Shown: positions 33,402 through 42,153, counted from the first letter of the stretch. The stretch is 64,000 bases of DNA from Candidatus Methanomethylophilus alvi Mx1201 (GCF_000300255.2 NC_020913.1:186001-250000), one strand, 5' to 3'. Made by a program: numbers and translations. The notes: generated from the sequence alone by a model not told the origin.

Positions 33402-33502
33402 GCGGACGGGATTGGCATCTGGATATTAACGCTTTGTAGGGTCGCCGTCCGTCGGGGCGGGACCAACCTTTATGTGCGATAAACGGCGTTCCCCTCACGC
33501 AG

Positions 33503-33588
<86 letters not shown>

Positions 33589-33603
33589 TGTCCGGCAGGT
33601 GTC

Positions 33604-33768
33604 TTATTTTCCGCCGAGGACTTCCCTAAGCGCATCGTCGGCTATGCTGGCACATCTCTCGGCCTCGAGCATGAGGGATATGGCGTAACGTGCGGCATCG
33701 GCCATGGATACGCCGTGTCTCACGGCGTAATCCGCCAGAAGGTCGAACTCCGTCTCGTTCAGGTCCAC
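33604..33768 (-). CDS. Small ribbon-helix-helix-like protein
   Basis: 54 aa from GTG at 33768. The sequence DLNETEFDLLADYAVRHGVS followed by a second helix (MADAARYAISLMLEAER) fits the strand-helix-helix of RHH proteins. The strand would be completed by the preceding GVTV residues, so the true start may lie slightly upstream, overlapping the larC end. It follows larC on the same strand and could be a local regulator or the antitoxin-like part of a unit, but no toxin is seen. Confidence 0.5.
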   Translation of the reverse strand: MDLNETEFDLLADYAVRHGVSMADAARYAISLMLEAERCASIADDALREVLGGK

Positions 33769-33797
33769 GGTGACGCCGGCCGTTTTCCCGCCCCCGG

Positions 33798-34994
33798 TCA
33801 GTCGTCCCCGATCTCCTCGTCGGGGTCGAAGTGGATGCTTTTGCGGACCTCGTCCACGGTGACGCCGGAAGATATCGCCGCTTTGACCATGTCCTCGTGT
33901 TCCGGCTTCCACTTGCGGAGGCCGTATCCTTCGGAGACCTTGATGCGTACGTCGCCGAAGTCCGTGCGGTACGTGATGAAACTGGACCCCATCTCGTATC
34001 TTTCGCAGGTGTGCATCCTCAGGCCTATGGACGAAGTGTGGGCGAGCATGACGGTGGCGAGCTCGTCCGCATCCTCCTCCCGGCAGATGCAGGTGAGGAT
34101 ATAGCCGGGTCTGCTCTTCTTCATCATGGCGGAGGTAATCATCGCATCCAGTGCGCCGGCCGACATCAGGAGGTCGATTATCCCCCCTATGTCTTCCGGG
34201 GTCATGTCGTCGATGTTGCAGGAGATCTCCTTCACGGTCGGCAGTGCCTCGTCCACGTCTCCCAGGTAGGCGCGTACCATGTTGGCGGTCTTGAACGATT
34301 TCCTGCCCAGACCGTATCCGACGTCATCGAATTTCATCAGCGGCATCTGTCCGTACGCCTCTGCGAAATGTTTGACGATGGCCGCACCGGTCGGGGTGGT
34401 GAACTCGCCCTCCTCGTCGCCTGCGTACACCGGCATCCCTTGGAGGATGTAGGCCGTGGCGGGGGCGGGGACCGGAAGGATCCCGTGTGCGCAACTGACG
34501 GTCCCGAACCCGGTCCTTAGGGGGGATGCGATGATCTGCTCCGGGGCCAGTTTCTCGATGAGCATACAGACGCCGACGATATCCGCTATGGCATCCAGTG
34601 CGCCGACCTCGTGGAAATGGACCTCGTTCACCGGCTTGCCGTGGACGTTGGACTCCGCCTCGGCGATTATGCGGTAGATCTGTGCGGCGTCGCTTTTGAC
34701 CATGTCCGAGACGTTCAGTCCCCCGATTATCGATATGACGTCCTTGAGGGCGTGGTGGTCGTGGTGTCCGGATTCCTCCTTGCTTCCCTCCTCGATCCCG
34801 TCCACCATGATGTGCACCCTGATGCCGGCGACGGATGACTGGTCGTCGACCGTTACCTCTGCGGTTATTCCAGGAATGCCCGCACATTCGATCATCTGTT
34901 TGAATTCGAACGGGTCCTTCAGAAGGTCAGTGAGAGATCCCAGTATCATATCGCCGGAGGCCCCGGCGTTGCATTCCAGATATAATGTCTTCAA
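33798..34994 (-). CDS. larC: Nickel-pincer cofactor nickel insertase LarC
   Basis: 398 aa from TTG at 34994, giving the family opening LKTLYLECNAGASGDMILGS. Other conserved parts are VNEVHFHEVGALDAIADIVG, the PVPAPATAYIL stretch and SCNIDDMTPEDIGG. The usual His-rich metal segment appears as ESGHHDHHALK near residue 75. LarC inserts nickel into the pyridinium dithiocarboxylate mononucleotide in a CTP-dependent reaction. Its start overlaps the larB end. Read through as one frame, without the programmed frameshift known in Lactobacillus. Confidence 0.93.
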   Translation of the reverse strand: MKTLYLECNAGASGDMILGSLTDLLKDPFEFKQMIECAGIPGITAEVTVDDQSSVAGIRVHIMVDGIEEGSKEESGHHDHHALKDVISIIGGLNVSDMVKSDAAQIYRIIAEAESNVHGKPVNEVHFHEVGALDAIADIVGVCMLIEKLAPEQIIASPLRTGFGTVSCAHGILPVPAPATAYILQGMPVYAGDEEGEFTTPTGAAIVKHFAEAYGQMPLMKFDDVGYGLGRKSFKTANMVRAYLGDVDEALPTVKEISCNIDDMTPEDIGGIIDLLMSAGALDAMITSAMMKKSRPGYILTCICREEDADELATVMLAHTSSIGLRMHTCERYEMGSSFITYRTDFGDVRIKVSEGYGLRKWKPEHEDMVKAAISSGVTVDEVRKSIHFDPDEEIGDD

Positions 34995-35740
34995 AGTGGC
35001 GCACTCCTTCTGTCTATCATGCTGGCTATGTATCCTGCCCCGAAACCGTTGTCGATGTTGACAACGCTTACACCCGATGAGCACGAGTTCATCATTGATA
35101 AAAGTGCGGTGATGCCGCCGAAAGAGGCCCCGTAGCCGACCGAGGTGGGGACGGCGACCACCGGGACGTCGACGAGTCCGCCCACCACGCTCGGGAGGGC
35201 CCCCTCCATACCTGCGACGGCCACCACTGCCCGGGCCCTAGCCAGGGTATCGGTCTTGGACAGGATGCGGTGTATGCCGGACACTCCTGCGTCGTATATG
35301 CGCACCACTCTGCTCCCCAGCGCCTCGGCCGTCCTCGCGGCCTCCTCGGCCACGGGGATGTCGCTGGTCCCGGCCGTGACTACGCATACGAGGCTGTTGG
35401 GTGACGGGACCGGTCTAGGCCCTACGGTGCATATCCCCGACACCCGGTCGTATTCGACGCATCCAAGATTCTCGGACAGCAGATCGGCGGTTTCTTTCGG
35501 ACAGCGGGTTACCAATACGCATCCGCCGTCCTCTGCGAGGGCCTTGACGATCCCCAGGGATTGCTCGGGGGTCTTCCCCGCACCGTAGACCACCTCGGTG
35601 GACCCTTGTCTAATCCTCCTATGGGTGTCGGCCTTGGCGTATCCCAACTCTACGAAGGGGGCGGTCTTCAGTTTTACGAGGGCCTCCTCGGTGGACATAT
35701 TTCCGTCCCTTACGGCCTCCAGGACCTCCCGTGTGTTCAC
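34991..35740 (-). CDS. larB: Nickel-pincer cofactor carboxylase/hydrolase LarB
   Basis: 249 aa from GTG at 35740 (overlapping the larE stop as GTGA). The PurE-like C-terminal domain has VVAVAGMEGALPSVVGGLVDVPVVAVPTS type motifs (seen in two shorter blocks) and VGYGASFGG. LarB carboxylates nicotinic acid adenine dinucleotide and cleaves the phosphoanhydride to give the dicarboxylated mononucleotide. Second step gene of the larE-larB-larC run. Length and motifs are standard. Confidence 0.93.
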   Translation of the reverse strand: MNTREVLEAVRDGNMSTEEALVKLKTAPFVELGYAKADTHRRIRQGSTEVVYGAGKTPEQSLGIVKALAEDGGCVLVTRCPKETADLLSENLGCVEYDRVSGICTVGPRPVPSPNSLVCVVTAGTSDIPVAEEAARTAEALGSRVVRIYDAGVSGIHRILSKTDTLARARAVVAVAGMEGALPSVVGGLVDVPVVAVPTSVGYGASFGGITALLSMMNSCSSGVSVVNIDNGFGAGYIASMIDRRSAPL

Positions 35741-36525
35741 AGGCCCGGCCTCCTTATCCCGTATCCGATGATGCCGGAGTAGTATTCTGAAAGGACCGAT
35801 TCCAGTTCGGGCCGTATCCTGTCCAGGATGTCCATCTGGTCCTCCCTTGTCTCCACGAAGGCGGAGTCCCCCCGTGTCCTGATACGGAAATCCGAAAGAC
35901 CCAGCATCCCCACTCTGCGCTCGGCCTCCTCCGTCCTGCGGAGACCGTCCTCGGTCAGAACCGTCCCGAAGGGCGTCCTGGTGGCCAGGCAGGAGTTGGA
36001 TGGGAGGTTCCAGGTCCACAGACCTGCCTCGCGGGAAAGTTCCCTTACCTCGGGTTTGGATATCTGGCACTCCCTCAGCGGGGAGCGGATACCCATTTCC
36101 TTCAGAGCCTTCATCCCGGGGCGTCCTTCCGGATCGTCCGATGCGTTCGTCGCATCGATGATGACGGAGTCCCTCCCGTCCTTCCTGGCGGCCTCGGATA
36201 TGGCGCCGAAGACGGCGTGTTTGCACCAGTAGCATCTGTCGGGCGGGTTGGAGGCGATCCTTCCATCGGCCAGGACGTCCCTGTCGATGATGCACAGGTC
36301 CCCATCCAGATATCTTGCGGTCCTGATGGCGTCCTCCATTTCGGAACGAGGCTGGAACTGGGTTTTTACGAAGTATGCCCGGATGTCAGCACCGCATGCC
36401 TTTGCCGCATAGAACAGATATGACGAATCGGATCCCCCGGAGAATGCCAGGGCGAGGCGGGGATTGTCCTCGAAGAATCCGCGGAGTCCCTCCGGGACTG
36501 TTTCCGTTTTGTTCATGTGGGTCAC
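35737..36525 (-). CDS. larE: Sulfur transferase LarE
   Basis: 262 aa PP-loop ATPase that sulphurises the LarB product. The PP-loop is FSGGSDSSYLFYAAKACG (near residue 30). Cysteines lie in PPDRCYWCKHAVF (near 95-98) and SNSCLATRTPFG (near 175). Three such cysteines are the pattern of LarE forms that carry a 4Fe-4S cluster rather than sacrificing a single cysteine, but which chemistry applies is inferred. The GTG at 36525 overlaps the stop of the upstream AlbA_2 membrane gene (GTGA); ATG at 36516 is an alternative start. Confidence 0.92.
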   Translation of the reverse strand: MTHMNKTETVPEGLRGFFEDNPRLALAFSGGSDSSYLFYAAKACGADIRAYFVKTQFQPRSEMEDAIRTARYLDGDLCIIDRDVLADGRIASNPPDRCYWCKHAVFGAISEAARKDGRDSVIIDATNASDDPEGRPGMKALKEMGIRSPLRECQISKPEVRELSREAGLWTWNLPSNSCLATRTPFGTVLTEDGLRRTEEAERRVGMLGLSDFRIRTRGDSAFVETREDQMDILDRIRPELESVLSEYYSGIIGYGIRRPGL

Positions 36526-37685
36526 TTGATCTTGTTGTATACTTTCCTAAGCTGGCTGCCGAAGTTATGGTTGGCATATGCCAGCATGTCGGTTCCATGG
36601 AGGTCTATGCTGGATGGGCCGGAGCGGACGAAGAATGTCTCCACCTTACCCTCCTTGAGGAATACGGGGCTCTCACTCCTGCTGCAGTCGATCTTTATTA
36701 TGGTCTTGCCATCCATGTCGAAAGCCCTGTATGTGATGTACGGGAGGAACTCTCCTCCTATCTGGGTCTTTATCAGATTGTTCAGATGCAGCATCATCTT
36801 GTCACGGTTTTCGAAAGAGTCCTCGTCCACTCCGATGACGGTGCCGTCGTCCGCCACCCCTATCAGGAGCGTGCCCCCCTTGCTGTTGAGGAACGCCACC
36901 AAGGTCTTGAGGACGGCCTTCTCCATGCGGGGGTCCTTCTCCCCCGTCTTCAGATTCGTCCTTATCGTGGATTTGAATTCGATGACGGATGTCTCCCTCG
37001 TCTCGATGATCTTCTCGATGTTGCGTATCTCCTGGTCCTCTATGCCCAATGTGTCAGCATTCTCCGACAGGAACTTTTCGAGGGTGTGTTTGAACAGTCC
37101 GTTGTGGCGGTTGAGGTAGAACAGGATGTTCACGAATCCGCTTCCGGCAATGACCATCAGGACCTCCCTCACTGCGATGAAAGGGGCGCTGTATTCGAGT
37201 CCGCTTTCATTTTGGAAGGAGACGATGGTGTAGTTGAGCAGGAGGATTATGACCGATAGGGAGACGCCTATGCAGAAAGCGCTGAGACTGACGAAGAACG
37301 CATTGTCCTTGTCGAAGTTCGGCATGGAGCGCAGCATCGTATAGACGACTATGAGCCCGATGAGCCCGAGGAAAGCGCCCATCATCAAGTCTGCGACGCC
37401 GCCGAATATCAGCTCGTTCTGTATCTTGACGCTGTATTTCGCAATCATGAAAAGTAACAGGACGACGGACATCAGTACGATCAGGGCCGGAGGCACGTAG
37501 AATCTGCCGTTACGTACCAGAAATACCGCCACTACGATAATCGTGGGTACGGACACCAGCATGCCTTCATACTCTTTCATGACGAATGAGATGACCACGA
37601 ACAATAACGCCATGACGAGAAGTATCATGTATCCCGCGCGTTCGTTCACCGGCTTACGCTTGTTCTTTTTAGCAGACTCTTCCAT
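36522..37685 (-). CDS. Membrane protein with cytoplasmic AlbA_2 (Schlafen-type) domain
   Basis: 387 aa. Six hydrophobic segments lie in residues 20-190. After a linker comes a C-terminal AlbA_2 domain: TSVIEFKST, then TLVAFLNSKGGTLLIGVADD and the GVDED turn, ending in ETFFVRSGPSS. AlbA_2 domains bind nucleic acid or nucleotide and occur in transcriptional regulators and defence proteins. The ATG at 37685 has a perfectly spaced ggagg upstream, deciding it against the TTG at 37709. It overlaps larE and so probably heads the lar operon. Function unknown. Confidence 0.8.
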   Translation of the reverse strand: MEESAKKNKRKPVNERAGYMILLVMALLFVVISFVMKEYEGMLVSVPTIIVVAVFLVRNGRFYVPPALIVLMSVVLLLFMIAKYSVKIQNELIFGGVADLMMGAFLGLIGLIVVYTMLRSMPNFDKDNAFFVSLSAFCIGVSLSVIILLLNYTIVSFQNESGLEYSAPFIAVREVLMVIAGSGFVNILFYLNRHNGLFKHTLEKFLSENADTLGIEDQEIRNIEKIIETRETSVIEFKSTIRTNLKTGEKDPRMEKAVLKTLVAFLNSKGGTLLIGVADDGTVIGVDEDSFENRDKMMLHLNNLIKTQIGGEFLPYITYRAFDMDGKTIIKIDCSRSESPVFLKEGKVETFFVRSGPSSIDLHGTDMLAYANHNFGSQLRKVYNKIK

Positions 37686-37767
37686 TCTGTCCCTCCATAT
37701 GGGTTTCAAATATTAAAATAAATTAAAAGAAGACATATGCCCGGTACAAACGATGCACAATTTCTAC

Positions 37768-37785
37768 AATATATTTTTAAATATT
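37768..37785 (+). promoter_or_regulatory. AT-rich promoter of RG-rich protein gene
   Basis: aatatatttttaaatatt forms an imperfect AT palindrome and contains a TATA box about 40 nt before the TTG at 37817. It lies in the divergent gap with the AlbA_2 gene. Confidence 0.45.
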
Positions 37786-37816
37786 GTGGCCATCGGATTT
37801 CGTTGGAGTCATATAT

Positions 37817-38674
37817 TTGGAAGAGAACAGAGAATCCCCGCGCAAGCCTGCTCCTAAAGATGACAAACCTAAGAGCAGGACGAATGCGCCGACTTCCGGA
37901 CACACATCCCGTCCGGATTCACGTGCAAATACAACCGAGGGTCAGCACCGCAGCGCCGGCGACCGCCCTAAAGAGGGAGGTTCCGGATACAGGGGTCCCC
38001 GTTCTCAGGGATCTACCGGGCAGGGTGACAGGACTTCGCGCCCGCAAGGTTCCAACCAGCATTCCGCTTCCGGTCCGAGGACGGACTACAAGCCCCGTGA
38101 GGGTGGAAGCAGCGGAGGGTACGGCGGAAGGCCGCGCCCTGCTGCTGGACAGAGCGGGGGATCCGGTCCCCGTCCTCAGGGGACATCGTCCGCAAGACCC
38201 GCTTCGGCACCTGTCCATAAGAATGCAGGGGATGACGATATAGCGATCGTGCCCGTGGATGGAATTCCGGAGGAGAAGGTCCTCAAACTCCCGAAGAAGA
38301 CCGATGCCAACTACAGCATGTCCTATCGCGGATCCTCACAGAGGGCCAACAGTCGCGGGCCGTCGTCTCCGAACAGACAGAATAAGAGGGGGAGTCAGGG
38401 TCAGAGGCCGAAAGAGGCCTCTAAGAGGCAGTCCATGCTGAACACCCACAAGATCGCTCCTTTCAAGTACGATATGAACGAGATCCTGTCCCAGTCTTCG
38501 ATGGACCCCGTCATGGCATCGTCGTTCCTGGCATCGGTCATAGCGAAGGCCTCGCGCATATCTACGCGCGATGCGAAAGACTATGCCAAGACATTCGTCG
38601 ACGAGGGAAATCTCACAAAGGACGAGTATGACAGGATCTGCAGACTCATGGATAGATATAGCAAGTATAGGTGA
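37817..38674 (+). CDS. RG/SGP-rich disordered protein with helical C-terminal domain
   Basis: 285 aa from TTG at 37817. Residues 1-190 are low-complexity, rich in G, S, R, P, Q and T with many RG, GYRG and GYGGRP elements, similar to RGG-type RNA-binding tails. The last about 75 residues are a compact helical domain (PVMASSFLASVIAKASRIS, DAKDYAKTFVDEGNLTKDEY). No family recognised. The stop overlaps a possible GTG start of the PPC-domain gene. A role in RNA binding or condensate-like assembly is inference from composition only. Confidence 0.65.
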   Translation: MEENRESPRKPAPKDDKPKSRTNAPTSGHTSRPDSRANTTEGQHRSAGDRPKEGGSGYRGPRSQGSTGQGDRTSRPQGSNQHSASGPRTDYKPREGGSSGGYGGRPRPAAGQSGGSGPRPQGTSSARPASAPVHKNAGDDDIAIVPVDGIPEEKVLKLPKKTDANYSMSYRGSSQRANSRGPSSPNRQNKRGSQGQRPKEASKRQSMLNTHKIAPFKYDMNEILSQSSMDPVMASSFLASVIAKASRISTRDAKDYAKTFVDEGNLTKDEYDRICRLMDRYSKYR

Positions 38675-38679
38675 TTCGG

Positions 38680-39132
38680 ATGAAGTTCCGCGAGATGACG
38701 CGTGGAAGGATTTTCGTCTTAAAGCTTGAGAACGGGGATTCGATAAAGCAGTCTATCGAGAGCTTTGCCAAAGAGCATGACATAATGAACGGCTACTATA
38801 CGCTGGAAGGCAACGTGGCCGCCGGATCAAGTTTTGTCGTAGGTCTTTGCGATACCAACAACGGTCATCACGAACCTATCATCTATAAGCTCGAGAACAA
38901 TTGCGAGTTCTTCGGCCTAGGCACGGTCATTCGTGACAGCATATGTGGAGAGCCGATAATCCATATGCATGGGTCCGTGGGTCGCAACGGGCAGGCCGTC
39001 ACCGGTTGTTTCCGTGAGAGTGTCAAAGTATGGCTCTCCATGGAAGTGATCTTGGAAGAGATCATCGGCGACAAGGTGTCCAGGGACTATGATCCCGTCT
39101 ACGGGGTCAGAAGCCTCGAGATACAGGAATAA
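38680..39132 (+). CDS. PPC (DUF296) domain protein
   Basis: 150 aa consisting of one PPC/DUF296 domain, as found in plant AT-hook proteins and many prokaryotic single-domain proteins. The conserved core is FVLKLENGDSIKQSIESFA, then EFFGLGTVI and the histidine motif IIHMHGSVGRNGQ, which binds metal in structures of relatives. The biochemical role of prokaryotic members is not established. GTG at 38671 would overlap the upstream stop; I prefer ATG at 38680. A hairpin with a T-tract follows. Confidence 0.82.
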   Translation: MKFREMTRGRIFVLKLENGDSIKQSIESFAKEHDIMNGYYTLEGNVAAGSSFVVGLCDTNNGHHEPIIYKLENNCEFFGLGTVIRDSICGEPIIHMHGSVGRNGQAVTGCFRESVKVWLSMEVILEEIIGDKVSRDYDPVYGVRSLEIQE

Positions 39133-39146
39133 GATCTTAAGATGGA

Positions 39147-39189
39147 TCCCGGCCACCACGTTGGTATGGGGCCGGGAGGATTTTTTTTT
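39147..39189 (+). terminator. Hairpin plus T-tract terminator
   Basis: tcccggcc (39147-39154) pairs perfectly with ggccggga (39170-39177) and nine T follow from 39181. It ends the PPC-domain transcript and lies against the convergent zinc-ribbon gene. Confidence 0.75.
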
Positions 39190-39551
39190 CAGCGTCTGTT
39201 ATAAGTGTCTGCCCAGCGGTTGAACACTTCGTCGGTGTAGTCGTTCATCACCCTCTGGTCCTGTCTGTTGCCATCGGGTACGACGAATCCGTTTATGGGG
39301 AACTCGGAGTCGCAGTAGGGGCATCTCACGTTGGGACAGCGCGATGCCGCTTTGGGACAGTACTTGCAGGCTACGGCCCTTGATTGGAAAAGGCTGAACT
39401 CCTTCCCGCAGTTGGGACAGAGGAACCTGTGTGCAGCCACCTTAAGGTTCTTGTTGATGCCTGCCTGTCTCTCCTCGGGAGTAAGCCACATCGGAGCAGA
39501 GGGGGATATGGGCTGGCTGTAGGCCGGTTGGTAGTCGTCCTTGTGTGTCAT
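39189..39551 (-). CDS. Zinc-ribbon protein, 120 aa
   Basis: The ATG at 39551 overlaps the end of the GGGP synthase gene region (stop 39553-39555 on the same strand). Three cysteine pairs occur: FLCPNCGKEF, ACKYCPKA and CPNVRCPYCDSEFP, likely binding two zinc ions. The N-terminal 45 residues are Pro/Ser/Gln-rich and disordered. It is cotranscribed with GGGP synthase, though no functional link is known. Possible RNA- or DNA-binding adaptor. Confidence 0.7.
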   Translation of the reverse strand: MTHKDDYQPAYSQPISPSAPMWLTPEERQAGINKNLKVAAHRFLCPNCGKEFSLFQSRAVACKYCPKAASRCPNVRCPYCDSEFPINGFVVPDGNRQDQRVMNDYTDEVFNRWADTYNRR

Positions 39552-39552
39552 G

Positions 39553-40299
39553 TCAGATTCCCTTGGCGGCATGGACCACCGATCTCAGGACGTTCTCGTC
39601 GGAGCACTGCTCGACGAAGGTCCCGGTCACTATTGCGTCTGCCCCTGCTTTCCTGGCCCTTTCCGCCGCCTCCGGAGTCCTTATTCCTCCGCCTATGATG
39701 AGGGGGACGTGGATGGCCTTCTTGACTGCGGATATCATCTCGGGGGACACCGGTCTGTCCGCTCCGCTTCCTGCTTCCAGATAGACCAGCTGCATTCCCA
39801 GCATCTCTGCCGCAAGCGCATATCCGACGGCGGTGTCTATATCGTCATGTCCGACGCATTTCGCCTTTGTGACCCTTGCCACCGTCATGCCGGGCTCGAT
39901 TATGATGTAGGCCATCGGTATCGTCTCTATGCCGAGTTTCGCCACATATGGTGCGACCATCGCATGACCATGGGATATGTAGAGGGGATCGGTGCTGTTC
40001 AGGATGCTCATGAAGAACATCCCATCCACCTCCGAGGTGACGGCTCTCGGGTTGGAAGGGAAGTATATCGCAGGGAGGCCGGAAGCCGTCCTTACGGCTT
40101 TGGCCGCCGCACCGAGGTTCTCGCTGGTGACCCCTGTCGATCCTCCGATCATGAATGCATCGGACCCCGCCTCTTTCATTTTCACAGCAATCTCCTTGGC
40201 TTTTTCTTCGGAGAGCTTTTCCGGATCGGGATCGAGAAGAGTAAGATGGATGGTTCCTTTCTTCATTCTCTCGAAGAGATATTCTTTCAGACCGGTCAT
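39553..40299 (-). CDS. Geranylgeranylglyceryl phosphate synthase
   Basis: 248 aa TIM-barrel enzyme making the first ether bond between glycerol-1-phosphate and geranylgeranyl diphosphate. Conserved elements: HLTLLDPDPEKL (metal-binding Asp), FMIGGSTGVT, QLVYLEAGSGADRPV and the phosphate loop IIGGGIRTPEAAERA. The ATG at 40299 overlaps the stop of the DGGGP synthase gene upstream, so the enzymes for the first and second ether bonds are in one operon. Confidence 0.94.
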   Translation of the reverse strand: MTGLKEYLFERMKKGTIHLTLLDPDPEKLSEEKAKEIAVKMKEAGSDAFMIGGSTGVTSENLGAAAKAVRTASGLPAIYFPSNPRAVTSEVDGMFFMSILNSTDPLYISHGHAMVAPYVAKLGIETIPMAYIIIEPGMTVARVTKAKCVGHDDIDTAVGYALAAEMLGMQLVYLEAGSGADRPVSPEMISAVKKAIHVPLIIGGGIRTPEAAERARKAGADAIVTGTFVEQCSDENVLRSVVHAAKGI

Positions 40300-41111
40300 C
40301 AGATCACACCTAGTACAAACGATATGAGGGCGGCGAACATGGCGACCTTTGCCAGCTTCTCCGCCTTGTGAGCGTCCTTGAATACAATGGTGGCACAATA
40401 GATAAAGATTATATCTGCCACGATGACGGAGCAATACAATATTCCGAAAGTATTGTCCAGCAGAGGGATGAAACTCAATATGGGGCCGATGACGAAGAAT
40501 GCCGCGGCGAGGGTTGCGGCCTTCTTCCTTCCGATGATCATCGGGAGGGTCTTTCTGCTCCCTTCGTCCGATTCCACGTCCTCTATGTCCTTTGCAATCT
40601 CCCTTCCGATGGATACGAGTGTCGCAAGGAGGGCCAGAGTCTATACCTGGGAGTAGTCTCCGATGATGGATCCGCCGAACAAGAAGATCAGTCCGGTCAG
40701 GACTGCGATGGTGAGGTTTCCTACGAATCCCCTCTGTTTGAGGACGGTCTCGTATGCGAACATCAATATGGCGCAAAGGATGACCAAGGGGACGGTATCG
40801 AAAGAGATCAAAAATGAAAGTATGACTGCGACGGCAAGGCCTGCGATCCCGCATATCTGTGCGGTTTTACGGGATATCTCCCCGCACGGTATCGGACGAT
40901 CCGGATGGGCCGTCATATCGATCTCGTAATCGACATAGTCATTCAGTGCGTTTCCTCCCGCTTCGAAGCATATGACGAGCACACACCCGATTATCACTTT
41001 TATGGCGTGGTCGCCGAGATCGAATCCTGCGGCTATGAAACAGGCAATGAGTACGCCGATTGCCCCCATCAGACAGTTGCCGAATCTGAAGAGGCGGAGA
41101 TATTTGTTCAC
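40299..41111 (-). CDS. Digeranylgeranylglyceryl phosphate synthase (UbiA) with in-frame TAG codon
   Basis: 270 codons, one of them TAG at 40641-40643 (codon 157). The N-terminal part has the first Asp-rich UbiA motif, NALNDYVDYEIDMTAHPDRP; the second, GREIAKDIEDVESDEG, lies after the TAG in the same frame, with no base gained or lost. Ending at the TAG would give 156 aa without the second metal site and about four of the membrane helices, hence no activity. The gene is expected to be essential for ether-lipid synthesis. The simplest reading is decoding of UAG as pyrrolysine (or suppression); a sequence error or real nonsense mutation is the alternative. The stop overlaps GGGP synthase. Confidence 0.88.
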
Positions 41112-41143
41112 GGTCTTTTCCTATCGCGCATATTATTATAATA

Positions 41144-42139
41144 TTATTGGCGGGTGAATATGTGGTAATAGCGTGAAAGGGTCCCGTGTACATACTGGAC
41201 GTACACTTTCCTCAGATCCATATACGGATTCTCGAAAACATGGGGCATGACGACGCCCGCCTTGCCTTTCTCCGACAGTACTTTCGGGAACGCTTCCAAC
41301 GCCCTTGCGTATATGTGGTCTATCTTCTCGCCACCCGTCTTAGTGGACCTTCCGTACGGGGGATCGCAGGCGATGGCGTCTATATCGTGGAATCTCTCGG
41401 GTATGTCTCCGATGTCAATGACTTCGAAATCATGAAGTGCCAGACCATAGTAATCCATGTTCTCGCGGGTGCCTGCGACCATCTCCGGGTCGAAATCCGA
41501 GGCTATGGCTTTCATGCCCATGTTGGCCGCCTCGATCACGATTCCGCCTGTGCCGCAAAACGGGTCGAGGACGGTCCCTCCTCTTTTGACCCCGGTCAGG
41601 TTGATCAAGGCACGTGCATATTTCGGATGCAGGGAGATGGGAGAGAAGAACGGTCTCTCGCTTACTTTCCTCTCCCTCAACAGGTCGGCATCGAACACCC
41701 TTTCTTCGATGAATGCGTGTACCTGGTCGGTCATAAGGAGATTTACCACGGTGTCAGGATGTCTGAGGTCCACATCGTTGTTCTTGGAAAATACGGCACC
41801 GACCTTACGGATCAGATTCTGGGAGTCCACATCGGCCATCCACCCCTTGAACCGCTTATGTCTCAGGGCGAACGTTCCTGCCGGAAGCCCAGCCCCCTCT
41901 ATGGGAGACAGGTCTTCCGGATCGAAGGATCCCAGATACCTTCCTACGCTGTGAGTAAGTGCCAGACGTGAGCATATGGGATCCAGTTTTTCCTCTTCGA
42001 AACTGATTACTACGTACCCGGGACCATCGCGTATTATGCGGCAGTCCCCGTCCGTCTCGGTATACACTGTGGCGACGGCCTCGTCGCGGGGCATGTCGTC
42101 CAGTTCGCCTAGCAGTTCGAAGAGGTATGATTGATACAC
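41144..42139 (-). CDS. tRNA (guanine-10) N2-methyltransferase (Trm11-like)
   Basis: 331 aa from GTG at 42139. The N-terminal THUMP-type RNA-binding region begins YLFELLGELDDMPRDEAVAT. The C-terminal SAM-dependent methyltransferase domain has motif I VLDPFCGTGGIVIEA and the amino-methyltransferase motif ACDPPYGRS (DPPY). The SKNNDVDLRHPD and HPKYARALINL segments are family-typical. It dimethylates G10 of tRNA. It lies 14 nt downstream of radA, same strand. Confidence 0.9.
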   Translation of the reverse strand: MYQSYLFELLGELDDMPRDEAVATVYTETDGDCRIIRDGPGYVVISFEEEKLDPICSRLALTHSVGRYLGSFDPEDLSPIEGAGLPAGTFALRHKRFKGWMADVDSQNLIRKVGAVFSKNNDVDLRHPDTVVNLLMTDQVHAFIEERVFDADLLRERKVSERPFFSPISLHPKYARALINLTGVKRGGTVLDPFCGTGGIVIEAANMGMKAIASDFDPEMVAGTRENMDYYGLALHDFEVIDIGDIPERFHDIDAIACDPPYGRSTKTGGEKIDHIYARALEAFPKVLSEKGKAGVVMPHVFENPYMDLRKVYVQYVHGTLSRYYHIFTRQ

Positions 42140-42153
42140 GGATGGACCAGTCG

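Noticed and set aside
40299..41111. DGGGP synthase as two separate genes or a frameshifted pseudogene
   Set aside because: Both parts are in the same frame with only one TAG between them, and both conserved Asp motifs are intact; no indel is needed.
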